A stretch of 60,887 bases of DNA from Streptomyces sp. Ru73. Its GTDB lineage: Bacteria; Actinomycetota; Actinomycetes; Streptomycetales; Streptomycetaceae. Shown piece by piece: positions 24,474 to 31,188 of the stretch. The stretch's first letter is position 1. Each line of letters begins with the position of its first letter. Below the pieces are notes generated by a model that had not been told where the DNA came from, ran no database searches, and worked only from the letters and a program-made list of their open reading frames with translations. The DNA lies in NCBI RefSeq assembly GCF_002920575.1, contig NZ_PQSQ01000043.1, forward strand, positions 1-60,887. The letters are read 5' to 3'. Made by a program: the position numbers and the translations under genes.

Positions 24474-24555
24474 GTGCCTCGCGAACGTCCCGCCATGGGG
24501 CCGGCCTCCCGCGCCCGTCCGCCGCCACCTCCCTCACCGCCACCGCGGAGACCCC

Positions 24556-25203
24556 ATGAACGTACTCCTCGATCACCTCCCGCAGTTCCGCGAAGGATTC
24601 CTGGGGACCCTCGCGCTGACCGCGGCCAGCGGGGCACTCGCTCTCGTCCTGGGCGTCCTCATAGCCGGCTTCCGCGTCTCCCCGGTCCCGCCGCTGCGCG
24701 CCTTCGGCACCGCCTGGGTGACGCTGCTCCGCAATACGCCGCTGACGCTGCTCTTCCTCGTCGCGTTCTTCATCGTTCCGCAGATCTTCTTCCCCGGCAC
24801 GAGCCCCTTCGTGCTGGCCATGCTCGCGCTCGGCTTCTACACCTCGTCGTTCGTCTGCGAGGCCGTGCGGTCCGGCATCAGCACCGTGCCGCTCGGTCAG
24901 GCGGAGGCCGCCCGCAGCATCGGGATGACCTTCATCCAGACCCTCCGCATGATCGTCCTGCCGCAGGCCACGCGTACCGTGATCCCGCCGCTGAGCAGCA
25001 TCTTCATCGCGCTCACCAAGAACTCCGCGATCGCCGGCGCCTTCAGCAACACCGAGCTGTTCAACGTCTCCAAGCTGCTGAGCGACAAGGGCTTCGCGAT
25101 CGGCTGGATCTTCCTGTGGATCGCCCTGGCCTACCTGATCATCACCTTCTCCATCAGCGGCCTGTTCCGGCTGCTGGAGCGCCGCCTGGAGGTGGCCCGA
25201 TGA
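24556..25203 (+). CDS. gluC: glutamate ABC transporter permease GluC
   Basis: 215 residues, GGAG upstream of the ATG. It is a HisM-type polar-amino-acid permease with about five hydrophobic segments (FLGTLALTAASGALALVLGV, LLFLVAFFIVPQIFF, LAMLALGFYTSSFVCEAV) and the EAA loop EAARSIGMTFIQTLRMIVLP that contacts the ATPase. The stop overlaps the start of a 26-codon reading frame (ATGA, 25200-25203) that leads to gluD. Confidence 0.92.
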   Translation: MNVLLDHLPQFREGFLGTLALTAASGALALVLGVLIAGFRVSPVPPLRAFGTAWVTLLRNTPLTLLFLVAFFIVPQIFFPGTSPFVLAMLALGFYTSSFVCEAVRSGISTVPLGQAEAARSIGMTFIQTLRMIVLPQATRTVIPPLSSIFIALTKNSAIAGAFSNTELFNVSKLLSDKGFAIGWIFLWIALAYLIITFSISGLFRLLERRLEVAR

Positions 25204-25280
25204 ACGCGGTCAGCGAGAACGCCCCCACGAAGTGCCCGTCGCCCGAGCGCACGGCCGAGCGAAGCAAGGCGGAAGCATGA
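25200..25280 (+). CDS. 26-codon mini-ORF coupling gluC to gluD
   Basis: ATG at 25200 overlaps the gluC stop (ATGA, 25200-25203), and its own stop overlaps the gluD ATG (ATGA, 25277-25280). It encodes a hydrophilic 26-residue peptide starting MNAVSENAPTKCPSPER, with no recognisable domain. The two 4-base overlaps suggest that ribosomes leaving gluC translate this frame and re-initiate at gluD. It may be a relay rather than a functional peptide, or the frameshifted remnant of a longer gluD N-terminus. Confidence 0.5.
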   Translation: MNAVSENAPTKCPSPERTAERSKAEA

Positions 25281-26212
25281 GCAGCAATGTCCTCTACGAC
25301 GCGCCGGGCCCGAAGGCCCGCGTACGGAACCGCGTCTACACGGTCGTCGGCGCGCTCGCCGTGCTCGCCCTCATCGCCTTCGCCGTCCTGCGCCTCGCCG
25401 CCAAGGGACAGTTCGCGCCGGAGATGTGGGACATCTTCAACTACGCCGGGGTGCGCACCTCGATCCGCAACGGCGTCCTCACGACGCTCCAGGTCTTCGC
25501 GGTGGCGGCGGTGCTGTCGCTGGCCCTCGGCGTACTGCTGGCCGTCGGCCGCCTCTCCGACCACAAGCCCGTGCGCTGGCTGGCCACCGGCTTCATCGAG
25601 CTCTTCCGTGCCGTCCCGCTGCTGATCACGATCTACGTGCTGTGGGTGCTCTTCCTCAGCTACAAGTCCGAGCTGGGCTTCACCGGCGAGGGAACGCAGT
25701 TCTGGGCGCTGGTCATCGGCCTGACCGTCTACAACGGCTCCGTCCAGGCCGAGGTGCTCCGCGCGGGCATCAACTCCGTGCCCAAGGGGCAGCGCGAGGC
25801 CGCGTACGCGATCGGCATGAGCAAGACGCAGGTCATGACGTCGGTGCTGATCCCGCAGGCCGTCCGCGCGATGCTCCCGACGATCATCAGCCAGCTCGTG
25901 GTGACGCTGAAGGACACCTCCCTCGGCTACGTCATCACCTACCAGGAGCTGCTGTACGCGATCCAGCAGCTGGCCGGCAACACGGTCGTCAACGACGAGA
26001 ACCCGTACGTCCCGATGATCATCGTCGGCGGTGCGATCTACGTCGCCATGTGTCTCGCGCTCTCCGCGCTCGCCAACTGGATCGAGCGCCGCGGCCGCCG
26101 CGCCAAGACCGGCATCGCGGTCGCCGAGGCGGGGCAGGCGCTCACGGCCGGCGACGCGATGGGGGCGATCGACGGGGCGACGACTCCCGGCCCGGTGAGC
26201 AAGGGCGACTGA
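25277..26212 (+). CDS. gluD: glutamate ABC transporter permease GluD
   Basis: 311 residues from the ATG at 25277, just after GGCGGAAG; an in-frame upstream ATG at 25232 is less likely. A cytoplasmic Arg-rich N-terminus precedes TM1 (VVGALAVLALIAFAVLRLA). Permease motifs follow: IRNGVLTTLQVFAVAAVLS, GFIELFRAVPLLITIYVLW, and the EAA loop REAAYAIGMSKTQVMTSVLI. The C-terminal ~40 residues are hydrophilic. The last 26 bp, including the stop, are tandemly repeated in the downstream DNA. Confidence 0.92.
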   Translation: MSSNVLYDAPGPKARVRNRVYTVVGALAVLALIAFAVLRLAAKGQFAPEMWDIFNYAGVRTSIRNGVLTTLQVFAVAAVLSLALGVLLAVGRLSDHKPVRWLATGFIELFRAVPLLITIYVLWVLFLSYKSELGFTGEGTQFWALVIGLTVYNGSVQAEVLRAGINSVPKGQREAAYAIGMSKTQVMTSVLIPQAVRAMLPTIISQLVVTLKDTSLGYVITYQELLYAIQQLAGNTVVNDENPYVPMIIVGGAIYVAMCLALSALANWIERRGRRAKTGIAVAEAGQALTAGDAMGAIDGATTPGPVSKGD

Positions 26213-26264
26213 CCGGCCCGGCGGGCGAGGGCGGCCGACCGGCCCGGTGGGCAAGGGCGGCTGA
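26187..26264 (+). repeat. three tandem 26-bp copies of the gluD 3' end
   Basis: Unit 1 (26187-26212) is the end of gluD with its TGA. Units 2 (26213-26238) and 3 (26239-26264) are diverged copies of the same 26 bp (consensus CCGGCCCGGYGRGC followed by RAGGGCGRCYGA). Unit 3 also ends in TGA. This looks like local slippage duplication. Confidence 0.8.
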
Positions 26265-26310
26265 ACCCCCTACTCCCCGAGCAGTTTCGGTAACTGACGG
26301 AGCGAAAGGT

Positions 26311-26346
26311 GGCAGGGGCAGCGGCATGGGCGCCGCTGCCCCTGTC
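26311..26346 (+). terminator. terminator of the glu operon
   Basis: 15-bp stem (26311-26325 with 26332-26346, one G-U pair) and 6-nt loop, about 100 bp after gluD and downstream of the tandem repeats. Confidence 0.8.
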
Positions 26347-26699
26347 ACTTGACGCGGCACGCCCGCACTAGGTTGCATACGCTGTGTGATCGCGCACCGG
26401 GCCTCAACTGCCATTTCCTGTACGTCCCGCAAGACCCTCCGGCTGAGCCCCGGTCAGTTCAGCTCACGCCGCCCGGTGCGCGCTGCCGCGGGGTGCCGGC
26501 GGACGGGTGGCGCGGGGTTGTCAGGGCCTTCCGGCGGGGTCACAAGAACGGCCGGTGCGGTAGGCGCAGCCGGGGCGGTAGGCACAGCTGGTACGGCGGG
26601 TGCAGCCGGTACGCCCGATGCAGAAGGCGCGATCGGTACGACCGGTATGACCAGCGCGCTCGTGGGTCCTGTGCGGCAGCTCCGCTTCCGGGGAGCGTC
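26347..26699. other. 353-bp noncoding gap with degenerate GC repeats
   Basis: Between the glu terminator and the monooxygenase start. The first 150 bp show no gene. Positions about 26551-26650 consist of degenerate short repeats of the type GGTRCGGYAGG/GCAGCYGG, which would read as Gly-Thr-Ala-Gly in one frame and Ala-Pro-Val-Pro in reverse. No ribosome-binding site or family supports a protein here. It also supplies the monooxygenase promoter and Shine-Dalgarno (GGGGAG before 26700). Confidence 0.5.
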
Positions 26700-28838
26700 G
26701 TGGACCCGGTGATCGTGGCAGGGGCCGGTCCGGTCGGCCTCTCCCTCGCCGTCGCGCTCACGCGCCACGGCGTCCCCTGCATCGTGCTGGACGAGACCGA
26801 CGGCCGCGACGAGGTACGGCCCGCCCGTACCGCCGTGCTCCGCCCCGACACCGCCGCCTTCCTGGCCCGGCTGGGCTGCGCCGAGACCCTGGGCGCCGAG
26901 GGCACCCGCTGGGCGGCCTGGCGCACCGTCCAGCGCCGCCGGCTGCTGGACCGGGTGGCGTTCGCCGCGACGGGAGCCGTGGCGGTCAGGACGGAAGAAG
27001 GCGACGGGACCCCGTACGGCGCGAAGCCCGGTGACGACGGCGCGCACGCCCCGCTCTCCCCCATACACGTGCCCCAACACGCCCTCGCCCGCGCCCTTCG
27101 CACCGTCCTCGACCACGAACCGCTCGCCGAAGTCGTCACCGACAGCCGCGTCATCGAACTGATCCAGGACCACCACGGCGTCGGCGTCCACACCCGCGGC
27201 CCCAACGGCACGTGGTGGCGCGGCAGTTACCTCATCGGCTGCGACGGCCCCCGCTCGGCCGTACGCAAGCTCCTGGACATCCGCTTCCCCGGCCGCACCG
27301 CCGTCGAGCGGCACGCCGTCGCCGCCCTGCGCACCGAACTCCCCTGGCCCGGCGAGGCCGTGCTGCACCGCGCTCCCCCGCGCCGCGGCGCCGCCGCAAC
27401 GGGCCGGACCGGCGTGTGGGGCGGCACGACCGGCGAGGTGACGGCCCGGCCCCTCCCGGACGGCGTCTGGCGCCTCGACTGGCTGCTGCCGCCGGGCCGC
27501 GACCTGGTCACCCCGGACGCCCTCGTGGCCCGCATCCGGGACACGCTGGCGGGCTGGACCGAGCCCGGTACGGGAACCGGCGGGGCCCGTACCGGCGCTG
27601 GGTACGAAGGCGGCGATCCGGCCGGCGGGAACGGCGGGGCCGACTCCGCGGGCGGCTCGCCCGTCCCCCCGTACGAGCTGCTGGACACCGGCGTCCATAC
27701 GGTCCACCACCGGCTGGCCCGGCGCTGGCGCTCGGGGCGCGCGTTCCTCGCCGGGGACGCCGCACATCTGCTCGGCGCGCTGGGCACGCAGGGGCTGGAC
27801 GAGGGCCTGCGGGACGCCGAGAACCTCGCCTGGAAACTGGGCATCGCCTGGCACCACGGCGCCTCCGACACGCTCCTGGACAGCTACCAGACGGAGCGCA
27901 GGAGCGCCGTCGCCGCCCGCCTGCGCGCCGCTGACCAGGCGCTGCCACTGCTCCGTGACGGCGGCGCCCGCGGCCGGCTGCGGGGCGTGGTCACGGCGGC
28001 CGGCCGCGGCCGGATGACGCTGCTGACGGACGGGCACCTGGGCCGCGGACCACTGGGCGCGGCCCCTGCGTACCACCGGTCGCCGCTCGCCCCGGCCACC
28101 GTACCGGCCGGCGCGGTCCGGGTGGACACCGAGCCGGGCGGACCGGTCGAGGACGTCACGGTGACGGCTCCGGACGGTTCGGCGGTACGGCTGCGGGAGC
28201 GGCTGGGGCGCGGCCTGCTGGTCGTCCTCGTCGCGCCGGGCACGGGCGTGTGGGACCGCAGGCACTGGATGTCGGCCGGGCTCATGCCGCAGCTGACCGA
28301 CGCGGTGGCCGCGCTGCCTCTGCCCGCGGAGATCCTGGTCGCGGAGCACTACCCGGGCGCCGCCGCCCACACCGTCCTGCTGATCCGCCCCGACGGCCAC
28401 CTCGTCACCGCCCTCGCCGGGGTCCGCCCCGAGGAACTGCGGGCATGCGCGGAAGCACTGCTCGGAAGCGGGGCGCGCGGGGGCGCGAATGCGCCGTCGG
28501 ACTCGGGGGCGGGGGCGCCGTCGGGTTCGGGGGTGGAGGCGCTGTCGGACTCGGGGATGACGGGGGAGCCGTCGGGCTCGGGGATGACGCCGGTCTCGGG
28601 TTCGGATGTGGCGGCTTGGGCCGCGGGGGCGGATTCCGGTGCGGGTGCGGGTGTGGATACGGAGGCGGATGCGGGGCCCGGGACAGCCGGTCCGGCGGGC
28701 GGTGAGCGCCTGACCGGGGATGTCGGCGCGGACGTGCCCGAGGGGCGCGGGGCGGGACGCCGCGGTACGCGCGATGACGGGGCCCTCGGTGGGGCCGACG
28801 ACGGGTTCGATAGCGGGTTCGATGACGGACGCGGGTGA
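26700..28838 (+). CDS. FAD-dependent aromatic-type monooxygenase with low-complexity C-terminal tail
   Basis: 712 residues from the GTG at 26700 (VDPVIVAGAGPVGLSLAVAL), preceded by GGGGAG; the open frame upstream is repetitive and unsupported. The N-terminal Rossmann GAGPVG (8-13), the second FAD motif GDAAHLLGALGTQGLDEGL (about residue 352) and DAENLAWKLG place it with PheA/TetX-type hydroxylases (pfam FAD_binding_3). A thioredoxin-like C-terminal domain ends near residue 585. The final ~125 residues are Gly/Ser/Asp repeats (GAPSGSG, PSGSG), unlike family members. Whether it oxidises a metabolite or a drug cannot be told; it has no clustered biosynthetic partners. Confidence 0.8.
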   Translation: MDPVIVAGAGPVGLSLAVALTRHGVPCIVLDETDGRDEVRPARTAVLRPDTAAFLARLGCAETLGAEGTRWAAWRTVQRRRLLDRVAFAATGAVAVRTEEGDGTPYGAKPGDDGAHAPLSPIHVPQHALARALRTVLDHEPLAEVVTDSRVIELIQDHHGVGVHTRGPNGTWWRGSYLIGCDGPRSAVRKLLDIRFPGRTAVERHAVAALRTELPWPGEAVLHRAPPRRGAAATGRTGVWGGTTGEVTARPLPDGVWRLDWLLPPGRDLVTPDALVARIRDTLAGWTEPGTGTGGARTGAGYEGGDPAGGNGGADSAGGSPVPPYELLDTGVHTVHHRLARRWRSGRAFLAGDAAHLLGALGTQGLDEGLRDAENLAWKLGIAWHHGASDTLLDSYQTERRSAVAARLRAADQALPLLRDGGARGRLRGVVTAAGRGRMTLLTDGHLGRGPLGAAPAYHRSPLAPATVPAGAVRVDTEPGGPVEDVTVTAPDGSAVRLRERLGRGLLVVLVAPGTGVWDRRHWMSAGLMPQLTDAVAALPLPAEILVAEHYPGAAAHTVLLIRPDGHLVTALAGVRPEELRACAEALLGSGARGGANAPSDSGAGAPSGSGVEALSDSGMTGEPSGSGMTPVSGSDVAAWAAGADSGAGAGVDTEADAGPGTAGPAGGERLTGDVGADVPEGRGAGRRGTRDDGALGGADDGFDSGFDDGRG

Positions 28839-28931
28839 GGGGTCGGAACCGTGGACGGGGGGAGAGGGGCGGAGCGAGGTACGGAGCCCGGGCCGGGGCA
28901 AGGCCCGCGCTTCCGGCCCTTCATTTCGCGG

Positions 28932-28961
28932 TTGACCGTGCGGCGAACGCCATGCTTCACT
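28932..28961 (+). promoter_or_regulatory. promoter of the leader peptide/cysteine dioxygenase transcript
   Basis: TTGACC (28932-28937), an 18-bp spacer and TTCACT (28956-28961) end 7 bp before the GTG at 28969. Transcription would thus start at the GTG, giving a leaderless mRNA. No Shine-Dalgarno is properly spaced for that GTG (GGAG is only 1 nt away), which supports leaderless translation. Confidence 0.6.
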
Positions 28962-28968
28962 ACGGAGC

Positions 28969-29055
28969 GTGACAGACACTGGCTCGCACTTCTGGCGGAG
29001 GGTCCATCTCGACCTGGTCCGCTATGCGGGCTGCGTGTGTCGTCCGTCCTGCTGA
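28969..29055 (+). CDS. 28-residue Cys-containing leader peptide upstream of cysteine dioxygenase
   Basis: GTG start at 28969, TGA at 29053-29055. The peptide begins MTDTGSHFWRR, continues VHLDLVRYAG and ends CVCRPSC, with Cys at codons 22, 24 and 28. Short peptides with a basic/His-Leu-Asp-Leu segment and terminal Cys residues are known before sulfur-metabolism genes in actinobacteria, and Cys-rich upstream frames act as cysteine sensors in mycobacteria. Its position 211 bp before cysteine dioxygenase, the leaderless promoter and the downstream structures all support a regulatory leader. The peptide itself probably has no other role. Confidence 0.75.
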   Translation: MTDTGSHFWRRVHLDLVRYAGCVCRPSC

Positions 29056-29266
29056 CCGGCTCCTGATCCGGACGCCGGTCACCGATCCCCTTTTCTTCTT
29101 CGCGCGGCACACGTGCCGCTGAGCGAACGCGCTCGGGCTACCCGCCCACCCACCGCTCCCGCGAACGTGGGCGCACTCGTCCTGAGGCCCGCCCGGGCCC
29201 CAGGCCGACGGCCACGCCACGCCGTACGCAGCCGCGCGATCCCCGCGATCATTCAGGACGGTACCC
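29044..29266 (+). promoter_or_regulatory. candidate cysteine-responsive attenuator in the cysteine dioxygenase leader
   Basis: Four elements are visible. (1) A hairpin TGACCGGC (29053-29060) with GCCGGTCA (29074-29081), its 5' arm starting at the leader stop codon. (2) A U-rich run TTTTCTTCTT at 29091-29100, followed by a palindrome GCGGCACACGTGCCGC (29104-29119). (3) The cysteine dioxygenase Shine-Dalgarno region TCAGGACGG (29253-29261). (4) Two stretches complementary to it over 8 nt: CCGTCCTG at 29044-29051, which is the leader's Pro-Ser-Cys codons, and CGTCCTGA at 29178-29185. Ribosome position on the leader would decide which pairings form. Both transcriptional and translational control are possible. 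Confidence 0.55.
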
Positions 29267-29827
29267 ATGACCGACGCACCCTCCGCCACGACCGCCGTAC
29301 GTACTCCCACGCCACCGCACGCCGCCGACACCTTCGGCCCCACCGCCTCCGAACTGCTCGGCTTCGTCCGCCGCACGGCCGCCGACGCGGACCTGATCGC
29401 GTCGCTTCCCCTCGACCCGGAGGGCCGTACGTGGATCCGACTGGACGGGCCGGGCGGCAGCGAGGCATGGATCATCGGCTGGCCGCCCGGAACGGGCACC
29501 GGCTGGCACGACCACGGCGGCTCGCGGGGCGCGTTCGCCGCGGCCGCCGGCGAACTGACCGAGCAGTCCCTCGCGGCCCAGCTGCCCACCGAGGGCTGGA
29601 AGACGCTGGAGCTCGCGGACGACGTGGACCGCGAGCGGCGGCTCAGCGACGGCCGCGGCCGGGCGTTCGGCCCGCACCATGTGCACCAGGTCCTCAACAC
29701 CTCGTCCGACACCCACGCCGTGTCCGTGCACGCCTACTACCCGCCGCTGCCCCTCATGCGGCGCTACAGCCGCACAGGCCCCGTGCTGCGGCTCGAAGAG
29801 GTCGAGCGCCCGGAGGTCTGGGCGTGA
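29267..29827 (+). CDS. cysteine dioxygenase
   Basis: 186 residues, ATG preceded by AGGACGG. This is a cupin-fold, mononuclear-iron enzyme that oxidises cysteine to cysteine sulfinate. Iron ligands are visible: His81 and His83 in GWHDHGGSRGAF, and His140 in HHVHQVLN. Its length fits the short bacterial CDO type. The stop overlaps the start of a rhodanese gene (GTGA, 29824-29827). The preceding leader peptide with three Cys codons suggests that expression responds to charged tRNA-Cys, which suits an enzyme that removes excess cysteine. Confidence 0.9.
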   Translation: MTDAPSATTAVRTPTPPHAADTFGPTASELLGFVRRTAADADLIASLPLDPEGRTWIRLDGPGGSEAWIIGWPPGTGTGWHDHGGSRGAFAAAAGELTEQSLAAQLPTEGWKTLELADDVDRERRLSDGRGRAFGPHHVHQVLNTSSDTHAVSVHAYYPPLPLMRRYSRTGPVLRLEEVERPEVWA

Positions 29828-30213
29828 GCGCGATCGACGACCTTCTGGCACGGGCCCGCGCGGAACTGGACCGCGTGGACCCGCACGAGGCCGCGGCCAT
29901 CCAGCGCGACGGCGGGCTCCTGGTGGACATCCGTTACGCGGCGCTGCGCGAGCGGGACGGCACGATCCCCGGCGCGCTGATCGTGGAGCGCAACGAACTG
30001 GAGTGGCGGCTCGATCCCACGGGCGACCACCGCGCCCCCGAGGCGACGAGTCACGACCTCCCCGTCGTCGTGATCTGCAACGAGGGGTACGCGTCCAGCC
30101 TCGCCGCCGTCTCGCTCCGCCGGCTCGGCCTGCGCCACGCCACGGACCTCACAGGAGGCTTCCAGTCCTGGCACGCCGCGGGCCTACCGGTGACAGCACC
30201 GCCTCCCGGCTGA
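29824..30213 (+). CDS. rhodanese-like sulfurtransferase
   Basis: 129 residues from the GTG at 29824, overlapping the cysteine dioxygenase stop. A single rhodanese domain: LLVDIRYAALRERDGTIPGA (CH2A-like) and the active-site loop CNEGYAS with Cys85, then LGLRHATDLTGGFQSWHAAG. It would move sulfane sulfur to an acceptor, for example handling the persulfide or sulfite that follows cysteine oxidation. Genetic coupling to cysteine dioxygenase makes a shared sulfur-disposal role likely; the donor is unknown. Confidence 0.9.
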   Translation: MSAIDDLLARARAELDRVDPHEAAAIQRDGGLLVDIRYAALRERDGTIPGALIVERNELEWRLDPTGDHRAPEATSHDLPVVVICNEGYASSLAAVSLRRLGLRHATDLTGGFQSWHAAGLPVTAPPPG

Positions 30214-30555
30214 CCGAGACCGCGGCTGAGCCCCCTTGCCCCGGCAAGCCATCACCGCCCCGGCAAGCCACCGCCGCGGGGCCGCCCTCTCCGTTCCCCC
30301 CAGTCCCTCCCCCGGCTCCCTTCGGGGCCCTCTCCGGGGCCCTCCCGGCTGCCTTCAGGCCCTCCGGCTCGGTGAGCCATCGCCGCAGGGCCCTCTCCGG
30401 GCCCCTTCGGGCCTCTCTTCGGGGCCACCGCTCTGGGCGACCACCTGGTTACGCCCCGGGCGGGGCCCCGAGGCGAGGGGCCGCCAGCGGGGCCGGCCCC
30501 TGACGCATATCCCCCGTCCTCAGTCCCAGCCCGTACTCAATCCCCCGGTCCGTCC
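30214..30555. other. 342-bp noncoding gap with GC-rich inverted repeats and a copy of the recX 3' end
   Basis: Between convergent rhodanese and recX. It contains a near-repeat of CCCCGGCAAGCCAYCRCCGC (30237-30275), several GGGGCCC/CTCCGGGG elements (30325-30440) able to form many hairpins, and a partial duplicate of the recX end: 30514-30539 repeats 30550-30577 except for a 2-bp gap. No coding potential or RNA gene was recognised. Termination for both convergent genes probably occurs here. Confidence 0.6.
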
Positions 30556-31182
30556 TCAGTCCCCCAGCCCGTACTCATCCAGCACGTCCGGGTCCTCCGT
30601 GCCTTCCGCCTCCAGGGCCTGGCGGACGACGCGGAGGGCCAGGCCCTCCGGGTAACCCTTGCGGGCGAGCATGCCCGCGAGGCGGCGGAGGCGCTTGTCC
30701 CGGTCCAGGCCACGCGTGGAACGGAGCTTGCGGTCGACCAGTTCCCGGGCGGTCCGTTCCTCCTGTTCCGGGTCGAGCTGTCCCACGGCCTCGTCGATCA
30801 GCGTGGATTCCACGCCCTTCGTGCGCAGCTCCCGGGCCAGCGCGCGGCGGGCCAGGCCGCGGCTGTGGTGCCGGGACTCCACCCACGCCCCGGCGAACGC
30901 CGCGTCGTTGATCAGCCCGGCTTCCTCGAAGCGGGAGAGCACTTCCTCGGCCGCCTCGTCGGGGATGCCCCGCTTCTGGAGCGCATCCGCCAGCTGCTTC
31001 TTCGTACGGGGGTTTCCGGTGAGCAGGCGCAGGCAGATGGCCCGCGCCTGCTCCTCGGGTGTGCGCGGCGGCCCGTCCCCGGCCCTCGACGAGGCCGGGC
31101 CACCGCTGTCCGTGCTGCCGCCATCGGCGACGGGCGCGGCGTCGTGGTCGCCGCTGTCGGGCCAGTGCGTTCGGCGGGTCAC
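30556..31182 (-). CDS. recX: regulatory protein RecX
   Basis: 208 residues, GTG start at 31182, only 6 bp after the recA stop, so cotranscribed. RecX binds the RecA filament groove and limits its recombinase and coprotease activity. The acidic/disordered N-terminal ~40 residues are followed by three-helix repeats: EEQARAICLRLLTGNPRTKK, EAGLINDAAFAGAWVESRHH and the basic RGLARRALARELRTKGV segment. Its C-terminus (DEYGLGD) is duplicated just downstream in the DNA. Confidence 0.94.
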   Translation of the reverse strand: MTRRTHWPDSGDHDAAPVADGGSTDSGGPASSRAGDGPPRTPEEQARAICLRLLTGNPRTKKQLADALQKRGIPDEAAEEVLSRFEEAGLINDAAFAGAWVESRHHSRGLARRALARELRTKGVESTLIDEAVGQLDPEQEERTARELVDRKLRSTRGLDRDKRLRRLAGMLARKGYPEGLALRVVRQALEAEGTEDPDVLDEYGLGD

Positions 31183-31188
31183 GGCGGA

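Noticed and set aside
26551..26650. Degenerate repeats considered as a CRISPR array
   Set aside because: Units are short (about 10-12 bp), imperfect and without regular spacers; no cas genes nearby.
26386..26712. Small plus-strand frame with Gly-Thr-Ala-Gly repeats before the monooxygenase
   Set aside because: Low-complexity repeat translation, no ribosome-binding site, and it overlaps the supported GTG start at 26700.
30214..30555. GC-rich gap considered as an RNA gene or attachment site
   Set aside because: No tRNA fold, no flanking integrase, and the hairpins are explained by convergent gene ends and local duplications.
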